Assembly (NCBI RefSeq): GCF_014651595.1 | Contig: NZ_BMXE01000012.1 | Location: 1-64,000, forward strand | Origin: Pseudovibrio japonicus | Lineage (GTDB): Bacteria; Pseudomonadota; Alphaproteobacteria; Rhizobiales; Stappiaceae | Length of the DNA stretch: 64,000 nucleotides | Direction: 5' to 3' | Part shown: piece after piece, positions 37,838-48,700 of the stretch | Layout of the letters: each line of letters opens with the position of its first letter | Position numbering within the stretch: position 1 is the first letter of the stretch | Translations under genes and position numbers: made by a program | The notes under the pieces: generated by a model | Database searches by the model: none | Told to the model about the DNA's origin: nothing | What the model saw: only the letters and a program-made list of their open reading frames with translations

Positions 37838-39175
37838 TCAGTGCTTTAGTCGCGCAGGAGAGATCACCTTGTCAATGAGGCTGGCCATTTCAAGCACATG
37901 CCAATCCGTTCCGGCCTGTCCAAACAACATCAATCCTGTTCCCGGCGTGCCATGCGCGTTCATCGGAATGGTCGCAGCACATCCATCTACCCAGTTCACG
38001 GCACTGGTGTTTTGCGAAAGGCGGGGACCAAATTTACCTGGATTATCACGCGCATCATCAAATAGAGGCGCAACGACGGGAACGGTCGGTGCAATCAAAA
38101 CATCGAACTTGCAGGCCATCTCTTTGAACGCACGTATGGCCTCTGCCCGTTTAGAACGGGCTTCCTCTACGTCTTTACTGGTTACCTCCGCAGATTTAAG
38201 AATACAGTCAAGCACATAAGGATCACACGTCTCTCGAAGGCCTTCCAGATAGCCACCAATCAGAGCCATGGTCTCATAGCCAAAAATGGTGCCGAAAAAG
38301 GTTGCACTATGCGACAGAACCGGCTCTGAGACCGGCGCAATAATACCGCCCGCATCCCGAATGGCCTGAAGTGACCGGTCAAAATCCACACTGACCTGCG
38401 TATCCAGACCGACAGCCATTGGGGAAGCCACAAGCCCCACATGCAATCCATCAAGGCTCTTAATCCGGCGAGGTGCCGGGCATTGGCCGGAAAGCACCGC
38501 ATACATCCGTGCGCACATATCAAGCGAACGCGCAATCGGACCAAGCGTGTCAAACGATGGAGAAAGCGAGAAAAGTCCTCTGGTTGAAATGCTCGCACGC
38601 GTTGGCTTAAAGCCATAAAGCCCGTTAAGCGCTGCCGGAATACGAACTGACCCACCTGTGTCGGTGCCAATCGCAGCATCGCACAAACCCAGCCCAACAC
38701 TCACCGCCCCACCGGAACTAGAACCGCCGGGAATGCGCAGCGGATCACTCACGTTCGGCGGCGTCCCATAATGCGGGTTTATCCCAAGGCCGGTATAGGA
38801 CATCTCACTCAAATTGGTTCGTCCAAACGGCACAGCCCCCGCAGCACGCAACTGAGAAACAATCTTGGCATCCTCACAGGCCGGCGACCGCTCCCGCAGG
38901 AAGGCAGCGCCGGCGCTGGTCACTACGCCTTGCTCATCAACCATGTCCTTAATAGAAACAGTCACACCGTGAAGCGGAAGATCGCGGTGGAACGCCTGCA
39001 CATTCTCATCAGCCTGCCGCGCCTGCCGCGCAATGCGCGCTGCATCAAACTCGATAAAGATGCTCTCGATAATGCTATCGGGAAGATCCATAACCAGATC
39101 AATACAACGCCGCGCCTTATCTTCAGCCTGAAAGAAAATGCGTTTTTCACGCGCTGATCTGGAAAAGCTGCTCAT
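37838..39175 (-). CDS. Amidase signature family hydrolase
   Basis: 445 residues from the ATG at 39175 (AGGAAG upstream). The Ser-cisSer-Lys triad is complete: Lys in [11 protein letters not shown], cis-Ser in [12 protein letters not shown], nucleophile Ser in that loop, and the glycine-serine segment [14 protein letters not shown]. It hydrolyses an amide to acid and ammonia; family members include indoleacetamide hydrolase, AtzF and GatA. No gatB/gatC is adjacent, so it is not called as GatA. Substrate unknown. Confidence 0.9.
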   Translation of the reverse strand: MSSFSRSAREKRIFFQAEDKARRCIDLVMDLPDSIIESIFIEFDAARIARQARQADENVQAFHRDLPLHGVTVSIKDMVDEQGVVTSAGAAFLRERSPACEDAKIVSQLRAAGAVPFGRTNLSEMSYTGLGINPHYGTPPNVSDPLRIPGGSSSGGAVSVGLGLCDAAIGTDTGGSVRIPAALNGLYGFKPTRASISTRGLFSLSPSFDTLGPIARSLDMCARMYAVLSGQCPAPRRIKSLDGLHVGLVASPMAVGLDTQVSVDFDRSLQAIRDAGGIIAPVSEPVLSHSATFFGTIFGYETMALIGGYLEGLRETCDPYVLDCILKSAEVTSKDVEEARSKRAEAIRAFKEMACKFDVLIAPTVPVVAPLFDDARDNPGKFGPRLSQNTSAVNWVDGCAATIPMNAHGTPGTGLMLFGQAGTDWHVLEMASLIDKVISPARLKH

Positions 39176-39289
39176 CCAAAGCTTCCTGAAAAGAACCCTA
39201 TGCAGCTTGATTGTTGGCCAGTTTGGCAGCAAAACACAATCAGTTGTCTCGGTAAGACCTACCAGTCTCTTAATGTGGTGCCTGAAAAC

Positions 39290-39323
39290 AAAAAGGAGCC
39301 CGCCAGCACGACTGGCGAACTCC
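39290..39323 (-). terminator. Rho-independent terminator after tex
   Basis: On the minus strand GGAG-TT-CGCCAG, a five-base loop, CTGGCG-GG-CTCC and TTTTT, 24 bases beyond the tex stop. Confidence 0.9.
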
Positions 39324-39346
39324 CTGAAATTGTATCGGATACGAGC

Positions 39347-41788
39347 TTATCGCTTCGGCTTGTTAAACGCCGCTGCCAATGCCGCCGCCATCGCATTGTT
39401 TGAACCAGAGCTGGTATCCGCTGGCTTCTTGCTACCACGAGGACCACCACCACGGTTTCCGCCATTCGAGCGATTGCCGCCACCCGGACGACCACCCTGA
39501 TTGCGGTTGCCACCACGATCTGCCTGACGTTCCCGCGCACTTTCGCGCGCATCCGCACTGTCCTTGCGCATGGTCAGACCAATGCGTTTGCGGGCAATGT
39601 CCACCTCAACAACCCGCACCTTCACAATATCACCCGCCTTCACCACCGTATGCGGATCATCCACAAAGCGATCCGCCAGCTGGGACACATGCACTAGACC
39701 GTCCTGATGCACGCCGATATCCACGAAGGCACCGAAGTTGGTCACGTTGGTAACCGTCCCTTCCAGCATCATACCGGGCTTAAGATCCTGCATGGTCTCA
39801 ACACCATCCTGGAAGGAGGCGGTCTTGAACTCAGGCCGTGGATCACGCCCCGGCTTTTCAAGCTCGGAGAAGATGTCCTTCACAGTCGGCAGACCAAACT
39901 TCTCATCGGTGAACTCTTTCGGGTCCAAAGAGCCAAGCATATTGGAACCCATGATCTCACGGATATCACGCCCACACGCCTTAATGATTTTTTTAGCCAG
40001 AGGATACGCTTCTGGGTGAACAGAGGACGCATCCAGCGGATTGTCACCATCCGCAATTCGCAGGAACCCCGCACACTGCTCAAATGCCTTTGGCCCAAGC
40101 CGGGAAACCTTCAGCAACTGTTTGCGGTTCTTGAACACACCAACCGTGTCCCGATACTCAACCACCGCCTTCGCAAGGCTCTCCGTCAGGCCGGAGATAT
40201 GTGCAAGCAACGGTGCTGATGCGGTGTTGAGGTCAACCCCAACCGCGTTCACCGCATCTTCCACCACACCTTCCAGCGAACGCACCAGCTTGGTCTGGTT
40301 CACATCATGCTGATACTGCCCGACGCCAATTGACTTCGGCTCAATCTTCACCAGTTCCGCCAACGGATCCTGCAAGCGCCGCGCAATGGATGCCGCCCCG
40401 CGCAGCGACACATCAATGTCCGGCATTTCCTTCGCCGCCAGTGCAGAGGCAGAGTAAACCGACGCACCCGCCTCATTCACCATCACCTTAGTCGGGCGAT
40501 GCTCAGCCGGAATGTCCTTGAGCAGATCCGCCGCTAGGCGATCCGTCTCACGGCTGGCAGTCCCATTGCCAATCGCAATCAGGCTCACACCATGCTTGGC
40601 TACCAAAGCCCGCAGTGTCGCAAGCGAGCCCTGAATGTCATTGCGTGGCTGGAAGGGGTAGATCGTCGCCGTATCCACCAGCTTGCCGGTCGCATCCACT
40701 ACAGCCACCTTCACGCCGGTCCGAATACCCGGATCCAGACCCAGCGTTGCACGCGGGCCAGCAGGCGCCGCCAGCAACAAATCCTTCAGATTCCGAGCGA
40801 AGACTTTGATGGCCTCTTCTTCCGCCTTGTCACGCAGCTCGCTCATCAAATCCAGCTCAACGTGAAGGCCAATCTTCACTTTCCATGTCCAACGACACAC
40901 ATCAGAAAGCCACTTATCAGCAGGACGGCCCTTATTCTCAATCCCAGCCGCATCTGCAATCATCTGCTCAACCGGCTTAACGGCGGAAACGTCATCCTCA
41001 TCCACCTTAAGGTCCAGCGCCAGAACGCCCTCGTTCCGCCCACGCAACAGCGCCAGCGCGCGGTGACTTGGAATGTTCTTCCAGTTCTCGGAATAGCCAA
41101 AATAGTCAGAGAACTTCGCCCCTTCCTGCTCCTTGCCAGCAACAACTTCCGCTTTCACAGCCCCCTGACGGGCCACATAGTTCCGCAGTTTACCAACCAG
41201 CTGAGCATTTTCCGAGAACCGCTCCATCAAGATCTGGCGTGCGCCATCCAGAACAGCCTTGGTATCCGCAAAGCCCTTCTCCGCATCGATAAAACTGGCA
41301 GCTGCGCTTTCAGGTGTCTTGTTTGGATCACCCAGCAGCAAATCCGCCAATAGCTCAATGCCAGCCTCACGGGCAATCTGCGCCTTGGTGCGGCGTTTCT
41401 TTTTGTAAGGCAGATAGAGGTCTTCAAGTGTCGCTTTGTTATCCGCACCAGCAATCTGCTTTGCCAGCTCGTCGGTAAGCTTGCCCTGCTCCTCGATAGA
41501 TTTCACAATCGCTTTGCGGCGATCTTCCATCTCACGCATATAGATCAGGCGCTCTTCCAACGTACGCAGCTGCGTATCGTCCAACCCACCTGTCGCCTCT
41601 TTGCGGTAACGCGCAATAAACGGAACCGTAGACCCGTCATCCAGCAACTGCACCGCAGAATTCACCTGCCCCGGCGCACAGCCAATCTCTCCAGCAATTC
41701 GCTGGGAAATCCGCAATGCAATATCCGCAGGCACCGCACCCGCTTTTGCAGAAGCGGAGGAAGAAGCAACAGAGGTCAGATCAGACAT
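39347..41788 (-). CDS. tex: RNA-binding transcription accessory protein Tex
   Basis: 813 residues. Tex is a conserved cytosolic nucleic-acid-binding protein related to Spt6. In order: N-terminal helical region ([32 protein letters not shown]), YqgF-like RNase-H domain ([17 protein letters not shown]), helix-hairpin-helix ([17 protein letters not shown]) and an S1 domain ([20 protein letters not shown]). After S1 there is a 70-residue tail rich in G, N and R ([14 protein letters not shown]), longer than in many Tex proteins and reminiscent of the nearby helicase tail. Confidence 0.95.
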   Translation of the reverse strand: MSDLTSVASSSASAKAGAVPADIALRISQRIAGEIGCAPGQVNSAVQLLDDGSTVPFIARYRKEATGGLDDTQLRTLEERLIYMREMEDRRKAIVKSIEEQGKLTDELAKQIAGADNKATLEDLYLPYKKKRRTKAQIAREAGIELLADLLLGDPNKTPESAAASFIDAEKGFADTKAVLDGARQILMERFSENAQLVGKLRNYVARQGAVKAEVVAGKEQEGAKFSDYFGYSENWKNIPSHRALALLRGRNEGVLALDLKVDEDDVSAVKPVEQMIADAAGIENKGRPADKWLSDVCRWTWKVKIGLHVELDLMSELRDKAEEEAIKVFARNLKDLLLAAPAGPRATLGLDPGIRTGVKVAVVDATGKLVDTATIYPFQPRNDIQGSLATLRALVAKHGVSLIAIGNGTASRETDRLAADLLKDIPAEHRPTKVMVNEAGASVYSASALAAKEMPDIDVSLRGAASIARRLQDPLAELVKIEPKSIGVGQYQHDVNQTKLVRSLEGVVEDAVNAVGVDLNTASAPLLAHISGLTESLAKAVVEYRDTVGVFKNRKQLLKVSRLGPKAFEQCAGFLRIADGDNPLDASSVHPEAYPLAKKIIKACGRDIREIMGSNMLGSLDPKEFTDEKFGLPTVKDIFSELEKPGRDPRPEFKTASFQDGVETMQDLKPGMMLEGTVTNVTNFGAFVDIGVHQDGLVHVSQLADRFVDDPHTVVKAGDIVKVRVVEVDIARKRIGLTMRKDSADARESARERQADRGGNRNQGGRPGGGNRSNGGNRGGGPRGSKKPADTSSGSNNAMAAALAAAFNKPKR

Positions 41789-41932
41789 TCAGCACTCTTG
41801 ATTATGTTAAAACAGAGTACTCACAGTAGGTCTGCAATGCGGGCAAAACTAGGTGCGATAGAGGAATACGCACAGGGAAAGATTATGAGGAAATAGCGCG
41901 GCGTGGTGAAGGAAAACGCCCACAGCTTCAGT

Positions 41933-43210
41933 TTAAAAGAAGTTCCTCAGGATCGCCGAAACCGTAACAAGCCCGGCAATGGTTACGAAGATGTTGGACA
42001 GCGCACCTCTGTATTTGGCCAAGGCTGGGACAGTTCTAATGGCATACATCGGCAGCAGGAATAAAATGATAGCAATGAAAGGCGCAAACAGATCCCCAAT
42101 TACACCAATTAAGGGCAGTTCAATGATTGCCGCGAGCCATATTGTTCCAAAGAAGAAAACAAACAAGACAGCACTGATTTTCCTCTCTCCAACAAGATTG
42201 ACCACCTCTGGTGATCCCACTTTCAAAAGCCCGGTCAAGGCTTCCTTTGAGCCAAGATAGAAGGCGAGGAACGAGGAATAAATTGCCGTGATAGTAATAA
42301 TTGGGCCGACCACTGAAATAACAGGTAAATCGAGGGTATTTGCGAGAAAGCTGAGAATGGTAATATTTTGCGATTTTGCCAAAGCGAGTTGTTCGGGTGA
42401 AGTCGCTAGCACGCAGCTCAGGACGAAAAACATCATAAATGCAAACAGCATTATCGAGGAGAATTTCAGCGTTCGATCAGATACTTCCTCCGCCTTATCT
42501 CCGTGGGTATGCCGCAGCACATACGCCATTATCGGGATCGCCGGAGCATAAAATAAAGCGAACACCATTATCGGCAGCGTCCTATAAACCTGATCCACGA
42601 TAGTTCCAGCGCTAGGCATACTTCCAATCTCTACCGCAGATAAGGACCACTGCGGAATGAGGTAAATAGAGATACCGAATAGAACCAGAATGAGCGGGAA
42701 AACCAAAACCTTAAAGGCCTCCAGAACATACCTGAGGCCAAAGAAAGTTGGAGCAAACATTATAAGCAGGATTATGCCTGAAAGCTGCCAGCGGACTAAG
42801 GGGCTGCTTCCCAATTGTGTTACCAGAATATCGTCAATCGTATTGGTCATGGAGGGGCCATAGACCAATATGTATGGGTACAAAGAAAAGAAATAAAACA
42901 GGGTAATCACTAAACTTACTTTGGCACCGAAATGCTCTTGCAGCACGCCAGAGAAATCAGCAGCTTTGTTTATCGAGGATAAGGCAAAGCGACCAAAGGC
43001 TAAATGGGGGTAATAAGTTAAAGGAGCTGCAAGGACGGCGATAATAATCAGCGGCCAAATTCCCTGTAGCCCCGCCTGAATAGGCAAGAACAATATGCCC
43101 GCACCAACGGCTGTTCCAAACATGGAGATGGGCCAGACAAGCTTTTCCGAGTTCAGAAAGCCCGCAACCTTTCCCCGTTTTGGAGAATAAGAAGTCCTCG
43201 TGGCATCCAT
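41933..43210 (-). CDS. Amino-acid permease, HAAAP-like (serine/threonine or aromatic)
   Basis: 425 residues with about eleven membrane helices. The N-terminal GTAVGAGILFLPIQAG and helix-3 sequence fit the hydroxy/aromatic amino-acid permease family (SdaC/TdcC/YhaO), which import amino acids with H+ or Na+. The exact substrate cannot be read. Codon use is visibly more AT-rich than in the neighbouring tex gene (many ATA, TTA, AGG and AAT codons), shared with the region to 44748, suggesting acquisition. Confidence 0.85.
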   Translation of the reverse strand: MDATRTSYSPKRGKVAGFLNSEKLVWPISMFGTAVGAGILFLPIQAGLQGIWPLIIIAVLAAPLTYYPHLAFGRFALSSINKAADFSGVLQEHFGAKVSLVITLFYFFSLYPYILVYGPSMTNTIDDILVTQLGSSPLVRWQLSGIILLIMFAPTFFGLRYVLEAFKVLVFPLILVLFGISIYLIPQWSLSAVEIGSMPSAGTIVDQVYRTLPIMVFALFYAPAIPIMAYVLRHTHGDKAEEVSDRTLKFSSIMLFAFMMFFVLSCVLATSPEQLALAKSQNITILSFLANTLDLPVISVVGPIITITAIYSSFLAFYLGSKEALTGLLKVGSPEVVNLVGERKISAVLFVFFFGTIWLAAIIELPLIGVIGDLFAPFIAIILFLLPMYAIRTVPALAKYRGALSNIFVTIAGLVTVSAILRNFF

Positions 43211-43713
43211 TGTTTTTCTTAGTTTTTGATGGGAAGCGGAGATGCTTCCCTGCCTGGATTTTATTTAGTCTTGCTCACAAAGCAGAAGGATTCGGACCTC
43301 TTCGTTAGCCCGTTATCCATGGTAGTTATCTCAAAGAACCAGCTAAGTTACAAAAAAGGCTAGTATATGACGCAGTAATTCCGCTCAAATCAAAGCCAAT
43401 AAATCTTATTCAATACTGTTAATTAGAATTATCTTTAATATAATATAGAGATTGGCTTGCCAATTACTTCAGTATTTTTATAATTTATAATAAATAATTA
43501 CGAAAACGGAGACTCCCGTACGCTCAGGAACTTTATCTTGCAAAGCAATATTACGTTACTCACTCAAGATACCAATATAAGTAATATCTCATCTCCGTTT
43601 GACCAAAACTAAAATACAGTGTCATTCAAATCATGAACCTATCGGGGAGGGGCATGAGCTGCGGTTTGATCTGTTCTATCAAAGGTTGGAGCTATCAGCG
43701 AAAAGGATATTCT
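43211..43713. other. AT-rich intergenic region
   Basis: About 500 bases, strongly AT-rich at 43380-43510 (long runs of TAATTA-type sequence). It must hold the permease promoter on the minus strand. No RNA gene or repeat family is recognised. An in-frame start at 43633 ahead of the small frame at 43714 has no ribosome-binding site. Confidence 0.35.
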
Positions 43714-43821
43714 ATGTACCTTAATAGGCGGCTTCTCATGGATCTATGTGATTACATTAGCAGGACGCGAGGTGGGTTTGCAGAGCCCATTGAAGATCTC
43801 GATACTAGCTCATTAATCTAG
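43714..43821 (+). CDS. Possible 35-residue small protein upstream of a phosphoesterase
   Basis: ATG at 43714 preceded by AAAGGA (43702-43707) at six bases. The product begins MYLNRRLLMDLCDYISRTRG and ends in an acidic stretch. No family recognised. It precedes the phosphoesterase by 54 bases and could be a leader or small protein. Evidence is limited to the ribosome-binding site and position. Confidence 0.3.
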   Translation: MYLNRRLLMDLCDYISRTRGGFAEPIEDLDTSSLI

Positions 43822-43875
43822 CTTGCACCAGACTAAATATTTGAAATATATAAGTGATATTTCGACATTTCAGAA

Positions 43876-44748
43876 ATGGACTCCTCAATGAGTACTTATA
43901 GTGACCGTCTTTTGAAGCTCATCGTGATGAGTGATATTCACCTATTACCAAGGGGCGAGGTGAAACGAGGATTGGACACAGCACCCCGCTTTGATGCAGC
44001 GCTTGATAGTGTCCAGGCATTTCACATGGATGCAGACCTGTGTGTCTTTGCAGGGGATCTTACGGAGAAATCCGATGTCAAGGCGTATGAGCTCTTTGAT
44101 AACCTGCGCTCACGGATCGACCTGCCCCAGAGAGTTCTATTAGGAAATCATGATGATCGCGATGTCTATATACGTTGTGCTAAGGAGCCTATGCAGGATG
44201 AAAATGGATTCATCGAAGGCTATGAGGATATCAAGGGACATCGTGTCCTAATGCTCGATAGCTCCGAACCGGGAAAGACACGTGGCGGATTTTGCGACAA
44301 ACGCCTCACCTGGGTGGTGGAGCGCCTAGCTGAAGCCAAGTCGGCAGGCCTGAAGGTAATCATTTTATTGCATCACAATCCATGTGCTTTGCAAATGCCC
44401 GTAGACACCTACCGGCTGTCGGAGCCGGAAAAGTTATTGGCTGTATTACATGATAGTAAAGCAGAAATCATCCAGATAGTAGCCGGTCATTGCCATATAA
44501 CTTCAGCGGGTAGCTGGGGCGGTTACCCATGCGCCACGATTTCCGGTAACCAGCACCGAGTTGAGCCATTTTTGCGTGGGCGCAGTGGCCAACAGGCATG
44601 TTATGAAGACCCTGCCCAATATGCGGTGCTCCTGTCTGACGGAACAAACTGTGCGGTGCACTTCCAAAACTATATCGACCAAAGCACGGTGATGGATCAG
44701 CTATTGTTTCCGGCAAAAATGAATCAGGAGTTCGAGAAGCTGGATTGA
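43876..44748 (+). CDS. Calcineurin-like metallophosphoesterase (CpdA/Icc type)
   Basis: 290 residues. All five metal-binding blocks of the superfamily are present in order: SDIHLL, AGDLTEKSD, GNHDDRD, LLHHNPC and GHCHITSAG. The closest described group is class III cyclic-AMP phosphodiesterase (CpdA/Icc), but nucleotide or phospholipid substrates are equally possible. Starts at 43876 and 43888 are both feasible; neither has a good ribosome-binding site. It lies in the AT-rich block with the permease. Confidence 0.88.
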   Translation: MDSSMSTYSDRLLKLIVMSDIHLLPRGEVKRGLDTAPRFDAALDSVQAFHMDADLCVFAGDLTEKSDVKAYELFDNLRSRIDLPQRVLLGNHDDRDVYIRCAKEPMQDENGFIEGYEDIKGHRVLMLDSSEPGKTRGGFCDKRLTWVVERLAEAKSAGLKVIILLHHNPCALQMPVDTYRLSEPEKLLAVLHDSKAEIIQIVAGHCHITSAGSWGGYPCATISGNQHRVEPFLRGRSGQQACYEDPAQYAVLLSDGTNCAVHFQNYIDQSTVMDQLLFPAKMNQEFEKLD

Positions 44749-45046
44749 TAAGACGGTACACTGGAACCAAACTCCATAAGGAAACCTGATTTGAACGACG
44801 GCTTTGTTTCAATAGGATACCTTGACCGCGCTTTAATGGGTTACCGTCTACACCTCAGGTCTGTTGGAAACACGCACAATCAGAACTAGGATGAACGTAA
44901 AACATTGAGAGCCCTACACTCAGGCGAATGGCAGGTATAGTCACCAATCGCCATACCGCACTTGCGAATACGTGTGCACCGATTGCAGCTACTATGGGCC
45001 CAAAGCACCCTGACTTCTGCAGCTTAAAGCCGGAGACAGGCTCCCG
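44749..45046. other. Intergenic region between convergent genes
   Basis: About 300 bases between convergent genes. No clear terminator hairpin with T-run, repeat or RNA gene is seen. A frame at 44928-45161 overlaps the end of the helicase gene antisense and is not accepted. Confidence 0.35.
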
Positions 45047-46156
45047 TCACCGAACAACCGTAATCTTCTGCGCGGCACGGGTTACAGCCGTATACAGCCA
45101 TCGTGTCTTGTGCTCGCGGAAGGCCCAGCTCTCGTCGAAGAGCACCACGTCATCCCACTGAGAACCCTGAGATTTATGTACGGTCAGGGCATAGCCGTAG
45201 TCGAACTCGTCGGCGCGGCGGCGGATGGCATAAGGGAGTTGCTCGCTACCTTCCTCAAACATCGCAGGCAGCACCTTCACCCTAATCGCCTTCTTGGAGA
45301 GATCATCCTCTGACATTACATCAAAGCGCAGCGTGTTACCGCGTGGCGGACGCAGGCGGGAAACCTCCCACAAGCCACCATTCAGCAGGCCCTTGGTTTT
45401 ATCGTTGCGCAGGCAGACCAGCTTATCGCCAACAGAAGGCATCTGCGTCGTGATACCCTTAAGGTCGCGGATACGGCTGTTATAGAGCCGGCGCGTCTTG
45501 TTGGTCCCTACCAGCACCTGATCAGAGGCAAGGATGCGTTCCTTGTCGATGTCCCGGCGCGAAATCACGGAGCTGTCGCCATACTGGCCGAAATCCAACT
45601 CCTGACCGTCACGAATATCCATGGACATACGCACGATCGGATTGTCTTTCGCCTGCCGGTGAACTTCGGTGAGCATGAGATCCGGCTCTGCCTCCGTGAA
45701 GAAGCCACCCCCACGCACAGGCGGCAGCTGAGCAGGATCACCCAGCACCAGCACCTTCTTGCCAAAGGAAAGCAAATCGCGGCCCAGCTCTTCATCCACC
45801 ATCGAACATTCATCAATGATGATCAGATCAACCTTTGCCGCAGGGCTATCGCGGTTGATTGCAAACTGCGGGCTTTCATCCTCATCATCATCGTCTTTCT
45901 TGGTGCCCTTGGGGCGGTAGATCAACGAGTGGATGGTGGAAGCATCTTCACAGCCCTTCTGCCGCAGCACATGCGCGGCCTTGCCGGTAAAGGCGCCAAA
46001 GGCAACCTCGCCGTCAAACCCTTCTGCCAGATGACGCGCCAGAGTGGTCTTGCCGGTACCAGCGTAACCAAACAAACGAAACACCTGCGGGCCATGTGAG
46101 CGCATCCAGCGCGCAACTTCAGTCAGGGCATCATCTTGTTGGGGAGACCAATCCAT
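45047..46156 (-). CDS. ATP-dependent DNA helicase, RecD/Dda-like (superfamily 1B)
   Basis: 369 residues. Motif I GYAGTGKTTLARHL, Ia, motif II IIIDECSMVDEELG, motif III VLGDPAQLPPVRGGG, motif IV and motif VI (ALTVHKSQGSQWDDV...LYTAVTRA) are all intact. It is short, lacking the N-terminal extensions of RecD2 and the accessory domains of RecBCD RecD, and looks like the compact Dda-type helicases. No recB or recC is nearby. It probably works as a 5'-3' helicase in repair or replication restart. Confidence 0.9.
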   Translation of the reverse strand: MDWSPQQDDALTEVARWMRSHGPQVFRLFGYAGTGKTTLARHLAEGFDGEVAFGAFTGKAAHVLRQKGCEDASTIHSLIYRPKGTKKDDDDEDESPQFAINRDSPAAKVDLIIIDECSMVDEELGRDLLSFGKKVLVLGDPAQLPPVRGGGFFTEAEPDLMLTEVHRQAKDNPIVRMSMDIRDGQELDFGQYGDSSVISRRDIDKERILASDQVLVGTNKTRRLYNSRIRDLKGITTQMPSVGDKLVCLRNDKTKGLLNGGLWEVSRLRPPRGNTLRFDVMSEDDLSKKAIRVKVLPAMFEEGSEQLPYAIRRRADEFDYGYALTVHKSQGSQWDDVVLFDESWAFREHKTRWLYTAVTRAAQKITVVR

Positions 46157-46334
46157 TCCAGACCACCTGTAATAACTTCCTCAAACGAACTTGAGTAATA
46201 AACGAAGCTGAGCTGAAACGCCCCCGTTTTCTTAAAAAGGTCAACAGGACACTCCAAATTGAATTTGTAAAACTTACGTGGAATTCAGGCACTGTCGCTA
46301 GGGTTGCGCCAGCCAATCAATTTCGGAGCACCCC

Positions 46335-47711
46335 ATGCCACTGTGGAAGAAGAGTTCCAGCAAAAGCCCTGACGTTTACACCACAACACACGCTATACAG
46401 GGCCTTGCCAAAGACCACATTCCCGAAACCGGAATGAGCCCGGAAGAAGCATACAACCTTGTCCGGGACGAGCTGTACCTGGACGGCAACGCACGACAGA
46501 ACCTCGCCACGTTCTGCACCACATGGGTGGAAGACGAAGTCCACACACTCATGGCCGATTGCATCGATAAAAACATGATCGATAAGGATGAATACCCGCA
46601 AACGGCAGAAATTGAGGCCCGTTGCGTCCACATAATCGCCAGTCTTTGGAACTCTCCGGAAGCTGAAGATACAATTGGCTGTTCCACCACCGGTTCGTCA
46701 GAAGCTGCCATGCTGGGTGGCCTCGCCCTCAAATGGGCGTGGAGAGACCGCCAGAAGAAGGCAGGCAAGCATCACGATAAACCCAATATTGTCTGCGGCC
46801 CCGTCCAGGTGTGCTGGCATAAGTTTGCCAAGTACTTCGACGTCGAACTGCGCCAGATCCCGCTCACCGAGGGCTCGCTCCACATGCAGCCCGAGCAGTT
46901 GAAAGACTACGTGGATGAGAACACAATCTGCGTGGTCCCAACCCTTGGCGTAACATTCACCGGCGTGTACGAACCAGTCAAGGAAGTCTGTCAGGAGCTC
47001 GACAAGATCCAGTTCGAAACCGGACTAGACATCCCCGTCCATGTGGATGCGGCATCCGGTGGCTTCGTTGCCCCCTTCCTGCACCCCGAGTTGGTGTGGG
47101 ATTTCCGCCTTGACCGCGTAAAATCCATCAACGCTTCCGGCCACAAATTTGGCCTCGCCCCTCTGGGTGTTGGCTGGGTAATCTGGCGCGATAAGAAAGA
47201 GCTGCCAGCTGATCTGGTGTTCAACGTTGACTATCTGGGCGGCAACATGCCCACGTTTGCCCTCAACTTCTCTCGCCCCGGCGGGCAGATCATCATCCAG
47301 TACTACAATTTCATGAGATTGGGTTACGTAGGCTACAGAGCCATCCAATTGGCCTGCGCAGAAAACGCGCACTATCTGGCCAAGAAACTCTCTAAACTGC
47401 CAGAACTGGAGGTCCTTTACGACGGCAAAGGAGCCCTGCCCTGCGTGTGCTACCGTCTGAAAGAACCGAAGAAAGCCCACTACACGCTCTACGATTTGTC
47501 AGAGCGGGTGCGCATGAGCGGATGGCAAATCGCCTCATATCCTCTGCCAGCGGACATGCAGGACACAATCGTCCAGCGCATCATGGTGCGCCACGGCGTT
47601 TCCCACGATTCTGTCGAACAGCTCTTTGAGGATATTCGGAAAGCCCTGAACTATCTGGGCAAAAACAACATCAAATGGTCCGAGGCAGGCCCAAGCTTCT
47701 CTCACGGGTAA
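46335..47711 (+). CDS. gadB: Glutamate decarboxylase
   Basis: 458 residues, the length of bacterial GadA/GadB. It converts glutamate to GABA and CO2 with PLP, consuming a proton. The PLP-binding Lys is in [17 protein letters not shown], the substrate-side motif [14 protein letters not shown] and [13 protein letters not shown] are intact, and the C-terminal HGVSHDS is present. GGAG precedes the ATG by six bases. No GABA antiporter (gadC) is adjacent, so it may serve GABA metabolism as much as acid resistance. Confidence 0.95.
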   Translation: MPLWKKSSSKSPDVYTTTHAIQGLAKDHIPETGMSPEEAYNLVRDELYLDGNARQNLATFCTTWVEDEVHTLMADCIDKNMIDKDEYPQTAEIEARCVHIIASLWNSPEAEDTIGCSTTGSSEAAMLGGLALKWAWRDRQKKAGKHHDKPNIVCGPVQVCWHKFAKYFDVELRQIPLTEGSLHMQPEQLKDYVDENTICVVPTLGVTFTGVYEPVKEVCQELDKIQFETGLDIPVHVDAASGGFVAPFLHPELVWDFRLDRVKSINASGHKFGLAPLGVGWVIWRDKKELPADLVFNVDYLGGNMPTFALNFSRPGGQIIIQYYNFMRLGYVGYRAIQLACAENAHYLAKKLSKLPELEVLYDGKGALPCVCYRLKEPKKAHYTLYDLSERVRMSGWQIASYPLPADMQDTIVQRIMVRHGVSHDSVEQLFEDIRKALNYLGKNNIKWSEAGPSFSHG

Positions 47712-47725
47712 AACGCTCCGTGAGA
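47700..47725 (+). terminator. Hairpin at the end of gadB
   Basis: TCTCACGG and CCGTGAGA form an 8-bp stem that overlaps the stop codon, followed after seven bases by TTTT. A plausible but weak terminator. Confidence 0.5.
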
Positions 47726-47740
47726 GAATGAGTTTTATGG

Positions 47741-48700
47741 TCAGGCCAGCTGCTCAAGCAGCTGCGCCAGATACTCCGGCTCATCTAGATGGTTGTCCAC
47801 CATCAGCTCAAACTCTTTGTAAGTCGTCACATACTGGACAGCGCCGATCAAATCCCGCGTCTCGCTTTCACGAGAAGCCAGCGGATGAGATGACCCATTC
47901 AGCCCCGCAAAGTAAGCCTCAACAAAGGCCTCACCCAGAGACTGGTCGATCTCGCAGAGGAACGGATAGACACCAACCACATCGTAGACCGGCAAATCCC
48001 AGCGGCATTCATCCCAATCCAGAAGGCCAACCAACTCGCCAGTGCTTTTGTTGATCAGAGTGTTCCCCGGACCATAATCACCATGGATCAGATGCTTGGT
48101 CTCATTCAGGCTTCCAAGCTTACCCAGCACCTCATCCAGAGCCCTGTCCACATCCGCCCAATATGCGGTGCTCAGGTACTTTGCATCAATGCTCTTGGAG
48201 GCTTCCAGCTCGGAAAGCGCCGCCAGCAGGCCTGTCCCGGACTTTAGGGTCTGTTTGCTCACACCCGGACGCTCGTTCTCCGAAAACCGAAACACATCCC
48301 GCTCCTCCCAAAGCTTGATGTGCACGTTTGCCAAGGCCTGACCGGCTTGCCTGCAGGTCTCAACCTTATCCAGCGCAGGTGTCTCACCTTCAATCAGCTC
48401 AAAGAGAGAGTAGTGCGCACCCTCCACTTCAGTAACGCGCTCCTGATTAACACCGTAAAGTGCCTTCGGAACCTCATAGCCAACGATATTCTGAAGCAAA
48501 TCCAGACATTTGAATTCCGAAAGGATCTGCGCCTCGGTCTTGTTTGGGTTATGACGACGAAGCACAACAGACTCCTCGCCGTCTAGTTCTCCCAACCATG
48601 TTTCGTTGGCATGGCCTTCTCCAAAAGAGGACCACTTAGTATCTTCCGGCAAGGCAAAAGCTTCATCAAGGAGCTTGATTTCCTGCTTATTCATTTGCAT
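47741..48700 (-). CDS. APH/ChoK-like small-molecule kinase
   Basis: 319 residues of the aminoglycoside phosphotransferase/choline kinase-like fold. The catalytic loop HLIHGDYGPGNTLI and the metal-binding Asp in GLLDWDECRWDLPVYDV are clear. The family phosphorylates small hydroxylated or amino substrates (homoserine, choline, methylthioribose, aminoglycosides); nothing here supports antibiotic resistance. It overlaps the end of the P1 peptidase gene by 14 bases (8 if the second ATG is used), so the two are translationally coupled and may act on the same compound. Confidence 0.82.
   Translation of the reverse strand: MQMNKQEIKLLDEAFALPEDTKWSSFGEGHANETWLGELDGEESVVLRRHNPNKTEAQILSEFKCLDLLQNIVGYEVPKALYGVNQERVTEVEGAHYSLFELIEGETPALDKVETCRQAGQALANVHIKLWEERDVFRFSENERPGVSKQTLKSGTGLLAALSELEASKSIDAKYLSTAYWADVDRALDEVLGKLGSLNETKHLIHGDYGPGNTLINKSTGELVGLLDWDECRWDLPVYDVVGVYPFLCEIDQSLGEAFVEAYFAGLNGSSHPLASRESETRDLIGAVQYVTTYKEFELMVDNHLDEPEYLAQLLEQLA

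Noticed and set aside
44928-45161. 77-codon open frame
   Set aside because: Overlaps the 3' end of the RecD-like gene antisense and has no supporting signals.
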